From contig NZ_GL833119.1 of assembly GCF_000185145.2 (NCBI RefSeq), forward strand, positions 496,001 through 560,000: a stretch of 64,000 nucleotides of DNA, given 5' to 3'. Source of the DNA: Hoylesella oralis ATCC 33269 (GTDB lineage Bacteria; Bacteroidota; Bacteroidia; Bacteroidales; Bacteroidaceae). A program made the position numbers and the translations under genes. Positions 1-10,461 of the stretch are shown here, piece by piece; position 1 is the first letter of the stretch, and every line of letters begins with the position of its first letter. The notes beneath the pieces are model-generated. The model had not been told where the DNA came from. It searched no databases and was given only the letters and a program-made list of their open reading frames with translations.

Positions 1-401
1 TCGACTCGTTGATGCACACGATAGAACAATCGTTGCACCGAGGTCATCCTGTTTGTTGGGAAGGGGATATCAGCGAAAAGGGCTTTTCGTTCGATAGAGG
101 CATCGCTGTTTTGCCGAACAAAAGCAGGCAAGTAACGCAACAAATACGGCAACGAGCTTTCGAAACCCTACAGACTACCGACGATCATGCTATGGAACTC
201 GTCGGTATAGCGCACGATAAAACGGGCCGAAAGTACTTCATTGCCAAGAACAGTTGGGGCACCAATAATCCTTATGGCGGACTTATATACCTGTCGTATA
301 ACTATGTAAAGCTCAAAACCATTGCTGTATTTCTCTCCAAAAACGCCTTCGACAGTCGAAAGAACTATATTCTATCTTTAAAAAACACAAAGAAGAATTA
401 A
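1..401 (+). CDS. C1-family cysteine peptidase (aminopeptidase C / bleomycin hydrolase type), C-terminal part
   Basis: The reading frame is open from base 3 to the stop at 399-401, so the gene starts outside the window and only about the last 133 residues are present. Visible are the two late catalytic-site motifs of papain-like peptidases: DDHAMELVG with the active His, and KNSWG with the Asn that orients it. The catalytic Cys would lie upstream of the window. The spacing and the tail after KNSWG fit the self-compartmentalising PepC/bleomycin-hydrolase group better than secreted papains, which is an inference from the C-terminal third only. No terminator hairpin was found in the 99 bases to the next, convergent gene. 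Confidence 0.85.
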   Translation, partial: DSLMHTIEQSLHRGHPVCWEGDISEKGFSFDRGIAVLPNKSRQVTQQIRQRAFETLQTTDDHAMELVGIAHDKTGRKYFIAKNSWGTNNPYGGLIYLSYNYVKLKTIAVFLSKNAFDSRKNYILSLKNTKKN

Positions 402-500
402 CTCTACCCTATCTTGTCAGCACCGTATATATACCACCTTTTACAACGATTTCATACGCTTTAGAAAGCTAAATACGCCGATTAGGTTCACAGGGCGGCC

Positions 501-1295
501 TTACTTCTTGCCGTAAATCAGTCCTACACCGGTCATCATTCCGCGTACCTGCATGAATTTAGGCATCATCCACTGCCGTTCTGCATTCGCTATATAGTTG
601 ATTTCGCTGATGCCTTCCGCCTTTAGAGCATCGATAAACTCCTGCATATCCCCATAAAGACTTTTCCAACCGAATAGGTCTTGGAAAGCAAAACTGCCAC
701 CCTTCTTGACCACACGCAATGCTTCACGCACCACAAGCCGTTTGTCTGGCTGCGTTTTTACTTCATGGAAAACGAAATTGCTCACGGCTGCATCGAACGT
801 ACCGTCGGCAAAGTCGAGCTTCGAAGCATCGCCCTTTTGGAAATGCGTATGCGCTCCTACGCCTTCGAGTGCTGCATTATTTTCGCATTGACTTTTGGCA
901 TAATCCCATCCGAAGCCCCAGTAATCGATGCCGGTAATATCGGCTTCGGGGAATTTCTTGGCACATCTCACGGTCAAGGCAGCAGCTCCACAGCCGATAT
1001 CGAGCAGACGTCCGTGCCCGTCCCAGTCGAGATGATCCACCAAAAAGGTATGTATCTTGGCCATAAGTCCGCCACCTTCGAAAGAAAACTGCCAATGACA
1101 AAGGTACATATAGGCAGATATTGCCAATGCCGCCACCGACAATACGCCCAATACAACGGACAAAATGAGTACCTTGAACCACAAGATAGAGATAAAAAAC
1201 AATAGGAGCACCACTCCCGAAACCGAATAAAGAATGCGCAAGAGAGTATTTGGAACCCAATTGCCATAACTGATTTTCTGCTGTTTCATGACCAT
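501..1295 (-). CDS. Membrane-anchored class I SAM-dependent methyltransferase
   Basis: The protein has 264 residues. Two or more hydrophobic segments lie in the first 70 residues (IRILYSVSGVVLLLFFISI and the following stretch). A Rossmann methyltransferase domain follows: motif I is LLDIGCGAAAL near residue 97, the acidic residue ending strand 2 is in GIDYWG, and VSNFVFHEV is motif IV/V-like. The fold and SAM use are clear. The substrate is not visible; the N-terminal membrane anchor suggests a lipid, quinone or small membrane-associated molecule. A second ATG at codon 3 is equally possible. It is transcribed away from the HAD gene and shares the 170-base divergent promoter region with it. 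Confidence 0.8.
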   Translation of the reverse strand: MVMKQQKISYGNWVPNTLLRILYSVSGVVLLLFFISILWFKVLILSVVLGVLSVAALAISAYMYLCHWQFSFEGGGLMAKIHTFLVDHLDWDGHGRLLDIGCGAAALTVRCAKKFPEADITGIDYWGFGWDYAKSQCENNAALEGVGAHTHFQKGDASKLDFADGTFDAAVSNFVFHEVKTQPDKRLVVREALRVVKKGGSFAFQDLFGWKSLYGDMQEFIDALKAEGISEINYIANAERQWMMPKFMQVRGMMTGVGLIYGKK

Positions 1296-1364
1296 TTAAT
1301 TACATTATAGATAACCCGCCCGTTCTGAAAATCCATAAAATACAACCGACAAGTAATTTCTGTG

Positions 1365-1396
1365 CAAAGATAATCTATAATCTGTATGTTCACAAT
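1365..1396 (-). promoter_or_regulatory. Bacteroidetes-type promoter for the methyltransferase gene
   Basis: CAAAGATA at 1365-1372 reads as TATCTTTG on the minus strand, matching the -7 consensus TAnnTTTG. A partial -33 (CAAT for CAAA) lies about 20 bases further upstream. The start codon is at 1295. Confidence 0.5.
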
Positions 1397-1411
1397 ACTT
1401 AAAAGTTAGGA

Positions 1412-1443
1412 TTTTCGGATACGCCGCTTTTTTCATACCTTTG
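1412..1443 (+). promoter_or_regulatory. Bacteroidetes-type promoter for the HAD phosphatase gene
   Basis: TACCTTTG at 1436-1443 is a full match to the -7 element; TTTC at 1412-1415, 20 bases upstream, is a three-of-four match to the -33 element. The predicted transcript begins near 1450, giving a leader of about 17 bases before the ATG at 1467. Confidence 0.6.
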
Positions 1444-1466
1444 CATCTTCTAAAATAACAAAACCT

Positions 1467-2126
1467 ATGGTAACAGATACAAAGATCAGGCTGGCAATAC
1501 TCGATTTCGACGGTACCATTGCCGATACACAAACACTTATCGTAGATACTATGCAGGGGGTAATCGAAGAACTCGGTTTAGAGAAGCGTACAAGAGCGCA
1601 GTGCGCAGCCATGATCGGATTACCTCTTGAGAAGACGTTTTCTACACTTATCCCGATGAGCGACAAGATGAACCGGCGCTGCGCAGAGGCTTACGAGCGC
1701 ATATATCGCGAGAAGAATACCCTCGGAGCGGTGACATTGTTCCCCCATGTCTACGAAACGTTAGAGAAACTCCATGCACACGGAACCGTTCTCACCATCG
1801 CTTCGAGCCGCCACAGATGGTCTCTTATAGACTTCGTCGAACGCTTTGGCATCGAAAAATTCATTACCTATATCTTGGGAGCAGACGATGTAACGCATGC
1901 AAAGCCTCATCCCGAACCTGTACTGAAGACGCTGCAAGAGCTGCACTTTACCCCCGAAGAGGCATTAGTCGTGGGAGATACCGTTTACGACATTAAGATG
2001 GGACAAGGTGCCGAAGTACATACGTGCGGCGTAACCTACGGCAACGGAACTCGAAAAGATATGATTTCGACTCGCTCAGAATACATCGTAGACGACTTCG
2101 ATCAGTTGCTCGAAATAATCGGATAG
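1467..2126 (+). CDS. HAD-superfamily phosphatase (phosphoglycolate phosphatase-like)
   Basis: The protein has 219 residues. HAD motif I, LDFDGTIADT, carries the nucleophile and general-acid Asp pair near residues 13-15. Motif II is TIASSRHRW, where a Ser follows a helical cap domain (about residues 20-90). Motif III/IV is KPHPEPV followed by VVGDTVYDIKMG with the Mg-binding acidic residues. The size and alpha-helical cap place it with the Gph/PGMB/YjjG group of soluble small-molecule phosphatases. The exact substrate cannot be told from sequence. It has its own promoter and is followed by a 17-bp stem-loop, so it is probably monocistronic. Confidence 0.85.
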   Translation: MVTDTKIRLAILDFDGTIADTQTLIVDTMQGVIEELGLEKRTRAQCAAMIGLPLEKTFSTLIPMSDKMNRRCAEAYERIYREKNTLGAVTLFPHVYETLEKLHAHGTVLTIASSRHRWSLIDFVERFGIEKFITYILGADDVTHAKPHPEPVLKTLQELHFTPEEALVVGDTVYDIKMGQGAEVHTCGVTYGNGTRKDMISTRSEYIVDDFDQLLEIIG

Positions 2127-2161
2127 CCCGTCTATGCGCCTTACAGATACTATCTATAACG

Positions 2162-2202
2162 GATAAAGCATACATCTGCCGTCTACAGATGTATGCTTTA
2201 TC
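2162..2202 (+). terminator. 17-bp perfect stem-loop after the HAD gene
   Basis: Arms 2162-2178 and 2186-2202 are perfect complements with a 7-base loop. No run of T follows, so it is either a weak terminator or a 3'-end stabilising hairpin. Confidence 0.6.
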
Positions 2203-2303
2203 GTTACTGTAATAATCACACGGAAAAATATTTTGTAGCCTATAACGTAGTTGCTTCTGCCAAAAATTACAGACAGAATAAAGAAAATATTCCACTTTTT
2301 TCT

Positions 2304-2311
2304 TAACTTTG
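2304..2311 (+). promoter_or_regulatory. -7 promoter element for leuS
   Basis: TAACTTTG matches TAnnTTTG exactly and lies 54 bases before the leuS ATG. No good -33 TTTG is seen at the expected distance. Confidence 0.5.
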
Positions 2312-2364
2312 CAACTACATATTTTATTTATACACACGAAGAAACATAGAAAACAGCACGATAT

Positions 2365-5217
2365 ATGGAATATAATTTCAGAGAAATCGAGAAGAAATGG
2401 CAACACAGATGGGTAGAAAACAAGACCTACAAGGTTGTTGAAGACAAGACAAAAAAGAAGTTCTACGTACTCAACATGTTTCCCTACCCCTCTGGAGCAG
2501 GCCTTCATGTGGGCCATCCGCTGGGTTATATCGCTACTGATATCTATGCCCGTTACAAACGGCAGAAAGGTTTCAACGTGCTGAACCCGATGGGTTACGA
2601 TGCTTATGGGCTACCCGCCGAACAGTACGCCATACAAACAGGGCAACATCCTGCCGTTACTACTGCCAAAAATATAGCCCGCTATCGCGAACAATTGGAT
2701 AAGATAGGCTTCTGTTTCGATTGGGACCGCGAGGTTAAAACCTGCGATCCGGCATATTACAAATGGACTCAATGGGCATTCCGCAAGATGTTCGAATCGT
2801 ATTACGATACCGCAGAACAGAAAGCCATGCCCATTGCAAGGCTCATAGAAGAGATAACCGCCAAAGGTACGAAAGCCCTCCACGCGGCTTGTTCCGAAGA
2901 AATAGATGTAACGCCCGAAGCATGGAAAGCCATGAACGAGGTGGAACAGCAGCAATTGTTGATGAATTATCGGATAGCATACCTTGGTGAAACCATGGTT
3001 AACTGGTGCCCGGGACTGGGCACGGTGCTGGCTAATGATGAGGTAGTAGATGGTGTTAGCGTGCGTGGAGGCTATCCTGTGGTGCAAAAGAAGATGCGTC
3101 AATGGTGCCTGCGTGTGTCGGCTTACGCACAAAGACTGTTAGACGGACTCGAATATATCGACTGGACAGACTCGTTAAAGGAAACACAACGCAACTGGAT
3201 AGGGCGATCTGAAGGTGCTGAAGTTACCTTCAAAGTGGCCGACAACGATACTGTTCTTACGATATTTACCACGCGTGCCGATACTATGTTCGGCGTTACA
3301 TTCATGGTTTTGGCCCCCGAAAGCGAATATGTGGCACAAGTAACGACCGCAGAACAAGAAATAGCAGTCTTAGATTATCTGGATTACGTGAAAAAACGTA
3401 CCGAATTGGAACGCATATCAGACCGTAAAGTAACGGGAGTCTTTACGGGTAGCTACGCCATCAATCCCTTTACGGGCGACAGAATACCTATCTGGATAAG
3501 CGAATACGTACTCGCAGGCTACGGAACCGGTGCAATTATGGCCGTTCCGGCGCACGACTCGCGCGACTATGCCTTTGCCAAACACTTCCATCTTCCCATT
3601 GTACCGCTGATAGAAGGTGCAGATGTGAGCGAAGAAAGCTACGATGCCAAGGAAGGAACAGTATGTAACAGTCCGGCAGAAGGTAAAAACACCGAGTTTT
3701 CTCTCAACGGATTGAGTGTGAAAGAGGCCATTGCAGCCACCAAAAAATATGTTGCCGAGAAGGGTATAGGTCGTGTAAAAGTGAATTATCGACTGCGCGA
3801 TGCCATCTTCTCCCGCCAACGTTATTGGGGTGAACCGTTCCCCGTGTACTACAAAGACGGCATGCCATATATGATACCCGAGGCATGTTTGCCGCTCGAA
3901 TTGCCTGAAATAGACAAATATGAACCCACCGAAACGGGCGAACCTCCATTGGGACACGCCAAAAAATGGGCTTGGGACGCGGTGAACAACAAAGTTGTAG
4001 AGAAAACGCTCATAGACAACAAGACCGTTTTCCCTATAGAACTCTGCACCATGCCGGGCTTTGCAGGCTCGTCGGCTTACTATCTACGCTACATGGACCC
4101 GCATGATAATGATGCTCTTGTAGCCAAAGATATCGACGAGTATTGGCAGAATGTAGATTTGTATGTGGGAGGTACCGAGCATGCAACGGGCCACTTGATC
4201 TATTCGCGGTTCTGGAATAAGTTCCTATATGATTATGGTGTATCGTGTAAAGAGGAGCCTTTCAAGAAACTGATCAATCAGGGAATGATACAAGGCCGGT
4301 CGAACTTCGTATACAGAATAAACAACGACGACCACAATGCAGCGCCCGTATTCGTATCGCTTGCACTAAAGGATAAATACGAAACTACGCCCATCCACGT
4401 CGATGTGAACATTGTACACGGAGATGTTCTTGATATTGATGCCTTTAAAGCATGGAGACCGGAGTACAATAATGCCGGTTTCGTACTCCAAGACGGTAAA
4501 TATACGTGCGGTTGGGCGATAGAAAAGATGTCTAAGTCTATGTTCAACGTGGTCAATCCCGATATGATTGTAGAGAAATATGGTGCAGATACGCTCCGTC
4601 TTTATGAGATGTTCCTCGGTCCGATAGAGCAAAGTAAGCCGTGGGATACCAATGGTATCGACGGTTGTCATCGCTTCTTGAAGAAGTTTTGGGCCCTTTT
4701 CTACGACAATCGCACAGGTGTATTCCTCGTAAATGGCGATGTACCGACGAAAGATGCACTGAAGAGCGTTCATAAATTGATAAAGAAAGTAAGCAGCGAT
4801 ATAGAGAACTTCTCTTACAACACGGCTGTATCGGCGTTCATGATCTGCGTCAACGAACTCGCACAGCAGAACTGTCACTCCCGCGAGCTGCTTCAAAAGC
4901 TGGTAGTGCTCATCGCTCCCTTCGCTCCACACATTGCCGAAGAGCTCTGGGAAATACTCGGAAATACTTCAACCAGCGTATGCGATGCCGAATGGCCGGC
5001 ATGGGACGAGCAATATCTTGTAGAAAACGAAATGCAACTCACCGTTTCTTTCAACGGTAAAGCACGCTATCAGAAGACTTTCCCCATCGATGCAAGCAAT
5101 GAAGATATACAGAAAGCCGTGCTTACCGATGAGAAAAGCCTGAAATACATAGAAGGAAAAACGGTCGTAAAAGTCATTATAGTACCGAAAAAGATCGTTA
5201 ATATCGTTCTTAAATAA
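2365..5217 (+). CDS. leuS: Leucine--tRNA ligase
   Basis: The 950-residue class I synthetase charges tRNA-Leu with leucine. The HIGH signature appears as HVGH at residues 48-51 within a [16 protein letters not shown] context. The KMSKS loop is K721-M-S-K-S725. Between them lies the CP1 editing domain (about residues 220-420), containing the [16 protein letters not shown] segment typical of LeuRS hydrolytic editing. The anticodon-binding helical domain and C-terminal extension follow. Two inserted segments, around residues 155-200 and 640-715, make it longer than the E. coli enzyme (about 860), as is usual in Bacteroidetes. It has its own promoter and a hairpin just after the stop. Confidence 0.97.
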   Translation: MEYNFREIEKKWQHRWVENKTYKVVEDKTKKKFYVLNMFPYPSGAGLHVGHPLGYIATDIYARYKRQKGFNVLNPMGYDAYGLPAEQYAIQTGQHPAVTTAKNIARYREQLDKIGFCFDWDREVKTCDPAYYKWTQWAFRKMFESYYDTAEQKAMPIARLIEEITAKGTKALHAACSEEIDVTPEAWKAMNEVEQQQLLMNYRIAYLGETMVNWCPGLGTVLANDEVVDGVSVRGGYPVVQKKMRQWCLRVSAYAQRLLDGLEYIDWTDSLKETQRNWIGRSEGAEVTFKVADNDTVLTIFTTRADTMFGVTFMVLAPESEYVAQVTTAEQEIAVLDYLDYVKKRTELERISDRKVTGVFTGSYAINPFTGDRIPIWISEYVLAGYGTGAIMAVPAHDSRDYAFAKHFHLPIVPLIEGADVSEESYDAKEGTVCNSPAEGKNTEFSLNGLSVKEAIAATKKYVAEKGIGRVKVNYRLRDAIFSRQRYWGEPFPVYYKDGMPYMIPEACLPLELPEIDKYEPTETGEPPLGHAKKWAWDAVNNKVVEKTLIDNKTVFPIELCTMPGFAGSSAYYLRYMDPHDNDALVAKDIDEYWQNVDLYVGGTEHATGHLIYSRFWNKFLYDYGVSCKEEPFKKLINQGMIQGRSNFVYRINNDDHNAAPVFVSLALKDKYETTPIHVDVNIVHGDVLDIDAFKAWRPEYNNAGFVLQDGKYTCGWAIEKMSKSMFNVVNPDMIVEKYGADTLRLYEMFLGPIEQSKPWDTNGIDGCHRFLKKFWALFYDNRTGVFLVNGDVPTKDALKSVHKLIKKVSSDIENFSYNTAVSAFMICVNELAQQNCHSRELLQKLVVLIAPFAPHIAEELWEILGNTSTSVCDAEWPAWDEQYLVENEMQLTVSFNGKARYQKTFPIDASNEDIQKAVLTDEKSLKYIEGKTVVKVIIVPKKIVNIVLK

Positions 5218-5232
5218 TAATTATTCTGCCGA

Positions 5233-5264
5233 CAATCATCTTGTTTGTAACAGACAGATGATTG
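5233..5264 (+). terminator. Stem-loop between leuS and the YitT gene
   Basis: CAATCATCT (5233-5241) pairs with AGATGATTG (5256-5264), a 9-bp stem with a 14-base loop. It lies 15 bases after the leuS stop. It also contains the upstream in-frame ATG (5258) of the next gene, which argues against that ATG as the true start. The following T-run is poor. Confidence 0.5.
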
Positions 5265-5305
5265 CCGAAAAGATAATACCACTTATAAAACCATCGAACG
5301 AAATC

Positions 5306-6256
5306 ATGGAGAAACAACCTATTTGGAATGAAATAAGAGACTATGTCTGGATTACTTTCGGACTCGCATTGTATGCCTTTGCCTTTACCGTGTTCCTCCT
5401 ACCCTACCAAATCGTTACGGGCGGTGTTACCGGAATGTCGGCCATCATCTATTATGCCACAGGTTTTAAGATAGAAAACTCTTACATCATCATCAACGTA
5501 AGCCTGCTCGTAATGGCATTAAAGATACTTGGATTCAAGTTCATGATGAAGACTATCTATGCCATCTTCATGCTCTATTTCCTGCTGAAGATAGCCCAAT
5601 ACCTCATGCCCTTTGATGATTTAGGCCATCCGGTAAAGATATTGGGCGAAGGGCAAGACTTCATGTCGCTTATAATCGGTTGCTGTTTCACCGGAACAAC
5701 GCTTGCCATCGTGTTTCTTCACAACGGTTCAACAGGCGGAACCGATATCATTGCCGCCTGTGTAAACAAGTATCATAACCTCTCTTTGGGACAAGTATTG
5801 ATCTTTGTAGACCTATTTATCATCGGTACATGTTTCTTTTTCCCGCAATTCGGTACCTATATAGAGCGCTGCCATAAAGTTGTATTCGGCTTATGCACTA
5901 TGGTTATCGAGAATTTTGTACTCGATTATATCATGAACAGGCGCCGAGAATCGGTACAATTCATGATATTCTCGCGCAAATATCAGGAGATTGCAGATGC
6001 GATAGGTACCGAGATGGATCACGGTGTAACGATACTCGACGGCCACGGATGGTACACCGGACAAGAGGTAAAAGTACTCTGTATTCTCGCCAAAAAGTAT
6101 GAGAGTGTGAACATTTTCCGCCTCATAAAGATGATAGATCCCAATGCTTTTGTCAGTCAGAGTTCTGTTATCGGCGTTTATGGAGAAGGTTTCGATGAAA
6201 TGAAAGTAAAGTTACCCAAGCAAGATAAGAAGGAGAAAGCCGATAAGAAACCATAA
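5306..6256 (+). CDS. YitT family membrane protein (DUF161/DUF2179)
   Basis: From the ATG at 5306 the protein has 316 residues; an in-frame ATG at 5258 would add 16 but sits inside the preceding hairpin stem. Five to six hydrophobic segments fill the first 210 residues (for example WITFGLALYAFAFTVFLL and YAIFMLYFLLKIAQYL), with the family's NGSTGGTDIIA motif after the fourth. The soluble C-terminal DUF2179 domain (about residues 215-300) contains DHGVTILDGHGWYTG and SSVIGVYGEGF. These are inner-membrane proteins of poorly defined transport function. A charged Lys/Asp tail ends the protein. Confidence 0.88.
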   Translation: MEKQPIWNEIRDYVWITFGLALYAFAFTVFLLPYQIVTGGVTGMSAIIYYATGFKIENSYIIINVSLLVMALKILGFKFMMKTIYAIFMLYFLLKIAQYLMPFDDLGHPVKILGEGQDFMSLIIGCCFTGTTLAIVFLHNGSTGGTDIIAACVNKYHNLSLGQVLIFVDLFIIGTCFFFPQFGTYIERCHKVVFGLCTMVIENFVLDYIMNRRRESVQFMIFSRKYQEIADAIGTEMDHGVTILDGHGWYTGQEVKVLCILAKKYESVNIFRLIKMIDPNAFVSQSSVIGVYGEGFDEMKVKLPKQDKKEKADKKP

Positions 6257-6326
6257 CCGACAACTTTCTATCCTCTGATCGTTTATCTTTGATTTAAATC
6301 CTTTCATGCTTTATCCTTAAAAACAA

Positions 6327-6938
6327 ATGAAAATAGTATTCGCTACAAACAATAAAAACAAGCTCGACGAGATACGCGAAATACTCGGTCATGGGTTCGA
6401 AATCATGTCGCTGAAAGACATAGGATGCACTGCCGATATACCCGAAACCGGCAACACACTCGACGAGAATGCCCTTTTAAAAGCACAATATGTATTCGAT
6501 AACTACGGTGTAAGCTGTTTTGCCGACGATACAGGTTTAGAAGTAGACGCCTTGAACGGCGATCCGGGCGTGCATAGCGCACGGTATGCCGAAGGTACCG
6601 ACCACAACAGCGAGGCCAATATGGCCAAACTGCTGCACGAATTAGGAGAAAATAACAATCGAAGGGCACGATTTCGTACCGTTATTGCGTTAATAATAAA
6701 AGACGAACAGGCTGCAAACGGCAGTAGAGTTTTATTCTTCGAAGGCGAAATAAAGGGACACATAGCCCGAGAAAAGCATGGCAACGAGGGCTTCGGATAC
6801 GATCCATTATTTATTCCGGAAGGTTATGAAAAGTCATTTGCAGAACTGGGTATGGATGTTAAAAATAAGATATCGCACCGTTCGCGTGCCGTATTAAAAC
6901 TTTCGGAATATCTGAAAAGTAACAACTTACACATATGA
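6327..6938 (+). CDS. rdgB: Non-canonical purine NTP pyrophosphatase (RdgB/HAM1)
   Basis: The 203-residue housekeeping enzyme hydrolyses dITP, ITP and XTP to monophosphates, keeping deaminated purines out of DNA and RNA. The N-terminal nucleotide-binding motif is [12 protein letters not shown]. The active-site segment is [26 protein letters not shown] (about residues 66-91), with the metal-binding Asp-Asp pair. [11 protein letters not shown] and the terminal SHRSRA are also diagnostic. It overlaps the start of porZ by four bases (ATGA), so the two genes are probably translationally coupled. Confidence 0.95.
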   Translation: MKIVFATNNKNKLDEIREILGHGFEIMSLKDIGCTADIPETGNTLDENALLKAQYVFDNYGVSCFADDTGLEVDALNGDPGVHSARYAEGTDHNSEANMAKLLHELGENNNRRARFRTVIALIIKDEQAANGSRVLFFEGEIKGHIAREKHGNEGFGYDPLFIPEGYEKSFAELGMDVKNKISHRSRAVLKLSEYLKSNNLHI

Positions 6939-9217
6939 AAAAGATCACACTTCTGCTTGCAATGGCGATTATTGCAACAGCTTGCAAAGCAAAAGCCATA
7001 AACACGTGGAACGCATATCCCGCCTATAGCGACATTACAGAGATAGAACCTGCCGGAAATCTCGTATATGTACTGGCATCGGAAGATCTTTACTCGTATA
7101 ATAAAAACGACAACAGTTTGCAGACTTACGACAAAACAACGGTGCTAAACGACTGCTCTATTGCCCGTATAGCTTACTGTAAGGCTGCCAAACGCCTGCT
7201 TATTCTTTATAAAAACTATAATATCGATTTGTTAGACGACAAAGGAAACGTAACCAATATACCGGATTATTACAACAAGTCGATGACGGAAGACAAAACA
7301 GTAAACAGTATTTTCGTCGACGGCAATTACGCCTACCTTACCACTTCGTTCGGCATACTGAAAATAAACGTAAAAAATGCCGAAATCAGCGATACCTACA
7401 ATTTAGGCTATAAAGTAAACAATATGGTCGTATCCAACGGCTATATGTATCTCGTAACGCCTACAGGTACCATGAAAGGTAATGTAACAAAGAACCTGCT
7501 CGATAAAAACAACTGGAATAGAATAAACGGTAACGGTTTCGATGCAATATTCAACATAGGCGGAAAACTAATATGCATCAATAACGTAGCGGCATATCGT
7601 CTTGATGAAAACAATGGTTCGACAACAGAACTTCTATCTATTTTTAATCGAAAAGCAATATTCTCGAACGGAAAAATCATTTGTTTCGGCGGCGAAAGTA
7701 CGGCAATCGTCAACAGTATTACCGACTTTAAAACCATTAATACCAAGTTTACAGCCATCGCCTACGATCCTTCCGCCCAATGTTTTTGGCAGAAGAATGC
7801 CGAAAATAAACTTCAGTCGTTTACAATAGATGGTAACAATCAAATTAATATACAATCTTCCGGCGTGAAACCCGAAGGCCCTCTGTACAACTATTTCGGC
7901 TTTCTTAAGTTCGCCAATGGTATGCTTTATTCGTGCAGCGGAGGATATGGAAAAGGAGGAGAAAACCTAAGAAACGGTTGTATACAAGTACTTAAAGACA
8001 GGAATTGGGTGATTTATCAAGACAATCTTGCACAAATCGTCGGACACAGGTACGAAGACAACATTTCGTTGGATATAGATCCATCCGACATAAACCATGT
8101 GTTTATGGGCGGTAAAACGGGCCTCTATGAGTTTCAGAACGGCACTCTAATCAAACACTACAACATAGACAACAGTCCTCTGCAGTCGGCATTAGGTGAC
8201 AATAAAGATTATGTAGTCGTTGAAACCGTAAAGTTTGACAAAAACGGAAACTTGTGGTTACTTAACAGCATGGCTCCTTCAAACTCACTGATGGAATACA
8301 ATCCGAAAGATGGAAAGTGGACATCACATCAGAATGTAGCATTAGTAAATAATTCAGGACAAAGTCTTGCCGGACTTCAAAATCTGTTTTTCGACAGTAG
8401 AGGACTGCTCTGGTTCGTCAATAACCACTGGGTAACACCATCGCTTTATTTTTTTCAGACCGATAAAGACACGCTCAGTTCCTTTAAATCGTTCGTTAAT
8501 CAAGACGGAACCACACTGTCTTTAGAACGTGTAAGATGCGTTACCGAAGACATTAACGGCAATATATGGATAGGAACCGATATAGGTCCGCTTATGTTAG
8601 AGCCCTCTCAAATCTATAAGGGAGCCGGTGCTATATTCACACAAGTAAAAATTCCGCGCAATGATGGTACCAACTTTGCCGATTATCTGCTATCGGGAGT
8701 AGACATAACCTGCATTGCCGTAGACGGTGCAGGGCGCAAATGGTTCGGCACAAACGGCAATGGAGCCTACTTAATCAGCGAAGATAACATGACACAAGTA
8801 CATCATTTCCTTGCTACAAATAGCCGATTACTCTCGAATAATATAGAAGATATTGCGATAGACCATGCAACCGGTGAGGTTTTCTTCGGCACCGACAAGG
8901 GACTTTGCTCATATATAAGCGACGCAACAGCTCCTTCCGATGAAATGACAAAGGATAACGTGTATGCTTATCCAAACCCTGTACGGCCGGATTACAACGG
9001 ACCTATCACCGTTGTAGGGCTTTCTTTGAATGCCGATGTAAAGATTGTAACGGTGAATGGCGTACTTGTAAAGCAAGGAAGAAGTAACGGCGGAACCTTC
9101 GTTTGGGACGGGAAAGACCGTTATGGCAACCGTGTAGCATCGGGAGTCTATATGGTTGAAACCGCTACCGCCGACGGAAACAAGGGAACAGTGTGCAAAA
9201 TAGCAGTTGTAAGATGA
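6935..9217 (+). CDS. porZ: Type IX secretion system attachment-complex protein PorZ
   Basis: The 760-residue secreted protein has a signal peptide ([21 protein letters not shown]; the Cys at 17 makes a lipoprotein possible). Two or more beta-propeller regions with two-component-regulator-propeller style repeats follow, such as [17 protein letters not shown] and [19 protein letters not shown] FlgD-like C-terminal domain from about residue 675 reads [17 protein letters not shown]. This architecture is that of P. gingivalis PorZ, which sits on the cell surface with PorU, PorV and PorQ and delivers anionic LPS to cargo. The call rests on architecture and on the conserved rdgB-porZ neighbourhood. 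It implies that the strain has a T9SS encoded elsewhere. Confidence 0.85.
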   Translation: MKKITLLLAMAIIATACKAKAINTWNAYPAYSDITEIEPAGNLVYVLASEDLYSYNKNDNSLQTYDKTTVLNDCSIARIAYCKAAKRLLILYKNYNIDLLDDKGNVTNIPDYYNKSMTEDKTVNSIFVDGNYAYLTTSFGILKINVKNAEISDTYNLGYKVNNMVVSNGYMYLVTPTGTMKGNVTKNLLDKNNWNRINGNGFDAIFNIGGKLICINNVAAYRLDENNGSTTELLSIFNRKAIFSNGKIICFGGESTAIVNSITDFKTINTKFTAIAYDPSAQCFWQKNAENKLQSFTIDGNNQINIQSSGVKPEGPLYNYFGFLKFANGMLYSCSGGYGKGGENLRNGCIQVLKDRNWVIYQDNLAQIVGHRYEDNISLDIDPSDINHVFMGGKTGLYEFQNGTLIKHYNIDNSPLQSALGDNKDYVVVETVKFDKNGNLWLLNSMAPSNSLMEYNPKDGKWTSHQNVALVNNSGQSLAGLQNLFFDSRGLLWFVNNHWVTPSLYFFQTDKDTLSSFKSFVNQDGTTLSLERVRCVTEDINGNIWIGTDIGPLMLEPSQIYKGAGAIFTQVKIPRNDGTNFADYLLSGVDITCIAVDGAGRKWFGTNGNGAYLISEDNMTQVHHFLATNSRLLSNNIEDIAIDHATGEVFFGTDKGLCSYISDATAPSDEMTKDNVYAYPNPVRPDYNGPITVVGLSLNADVKIVTVNGVLVKQGRSNGGTFVWDGKDRYGNRVASGVYMVETATADGNKGTVCKIAVVR

Positions 9218-10461
9218 CCATCAAAGGCTATCATATCAGTGAAAATAGACTTGTATTTACACTTGTTTCCGTTTTCACACTACTTCAATTAATCATTCTG
9301 ATCATCTTCGGATATACACCATATCCTGACAGTAACGGGTATATTCTGCTCGCCAAAGAATGTCTCTTATACGGTGAACCTTATCCGGCTGCTGCGACTA
9401 TCCATGAATTACCATTCATTTGGAATATCGCAGCCATAAATTTAGTTGCCTTATCGTTAAAGTTTTTTTCTTCTATCACTCCCCTTCTGGTGCTTTATTC
9501 GTTCATGAAAGGTGCATCGGCATGGCTTGTTTACAAGATTACATACCGTATTTTCGACAATAAAACAGCACTTCTCGCTTTACTAATATATATCTGCTAT
9601 CCGGCTAACTATGGCGAATCAACTTCTACACTGAGCGAACTACCGTTCATATTCTTTATACTTTCCGCCATATATCTCTATCAGAAAAACTGTTCGATAA
9701 CCGCAGGCATCTTGCTTGCTATAGCCAACTCTTTTCGCCCGATGGCCTTTCTATTTCTAATTGTACTGCTTATCTACGATCACAAGCACATTCTCCGAAC
9801 TGTTTCGAGCTATGTACTCATTATTTTACTCATAGGCAGCAGCACATACATTCGCACCGGACGTTTCATTTATCAAGCCAAAACGGGATGGATGGATATG
9901 ATGTTATTCTCGTTAAACAATATCAACGACGAATATCCCGATCCGCTTTACATAGAAAACAACGACCGGTTAGACTGCGTACAGCGCGATTCCGTATGGC
10001 GTTCCCGAAGCATACATCTCATATTGAAGCATCCCGCAGGCTACATAGCTTCTATGCCTTATAAACTTATAAAGACTTTTGTATCTGATAATGTGAACAT
10101 GTGTACTTTCATACCCGATAAAAATACGAAAACATATATGTACAACGAAATCAGCATGCCTACGCTCTATCGCAGTTTTCCACACTATTCGGCGGTACAA
10201 GTTCTTACTCTTATCAATCTAATTTATTATTACTTACTGCTTATAACGTCCATTTACGGCTGCATTCTGCTCATCAGAAAACAAGAACACAAAAAACTTA
10301 TCATGCCTGTAAGCGTGGTATTGATAGGTTCGATAGTAATAATAACGGTATGCCATGGTGAAGCCAGATATCATATACCATTCATGCCCTTTATTATAAT
10401 GGTAGCGGCAACAGCTATACGGAGTACTCCTTTTTTTCCTTTTCACAGCAGACAGCAGTAA
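9214..10461 (+). CDS. GT-C-like polytopic membrane glycosyltransferase (ArnT/PMT fold, substrate unknown)
   Basis: I chose the ATG at 9214, which overlaps the porZ stop as ATGA, over a GTG at 9193; this gives 415 residues. About ten hydrophobic segments are spread along the protein. After the first comes a periplasmic loop with YTPYPDSNGYILLAKE, whose Asp resembles the catalytic first-loop acid of GT-C lipid-dependent glycosyltransferases. The segment NIAAINLVALSLKFFS, then a run of short membrane helices and a C-terminal soluble stretch, fit family GT39/GT83-like proteins. Family assignment is by fold, not by close similarity. Coupling to porZ suggests, but does not prove, a role in a surface glycan handled by type IX secretion. 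Confidence 0.65.
   Translation: MTIKGYHISENRLVFTLVSVFTLLQLIILIIFGYTPYPDSNGYILLAKECLLYGEPYPAAATIHELPFIWNIAAINLVALSLKFFSSITPLLVLYSFMKGASAWLVYKITYRIFDNKTALLALLIYICYPANYGESTSTLSELPFIFFILSAIYLYQKNCSITAGILLAIANSFRPMAFLFLIVLLIYDHKHILRTVSSYVLIILLIGSSTYIRTGRFIYQAKTGWMDMMLFSLNNINDEYPDPLYIENNDRLDCVQRDSVWRSRSIHLILKHPAGYIASMPYKLIKTFVSDNVNMCTFIPDKNTKTYMYNEISMPTLYRSFPHYSAVQVLTLINLIYYYLLLITSIYGCILLIRKQEHKKLIMPVSVVLIGSIVIITVCHGEARYHIPFMPFIIMVAATAIRSTPFFPFHSRQQ

Noticed and set aside
681-1205. A 174-codon plus-strand frame opposite the methyltransferase
   Set aside because: The minus-strand frame has SAM-binding motifs and a promoter; the plus frame has neither.
5258-5305. Upstream ATG start for the YitT gene
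   Set aside because: The ATG forms part of the stem of the hairpin after leuS; the next ATG at 5306 gives a normal N-terminus.
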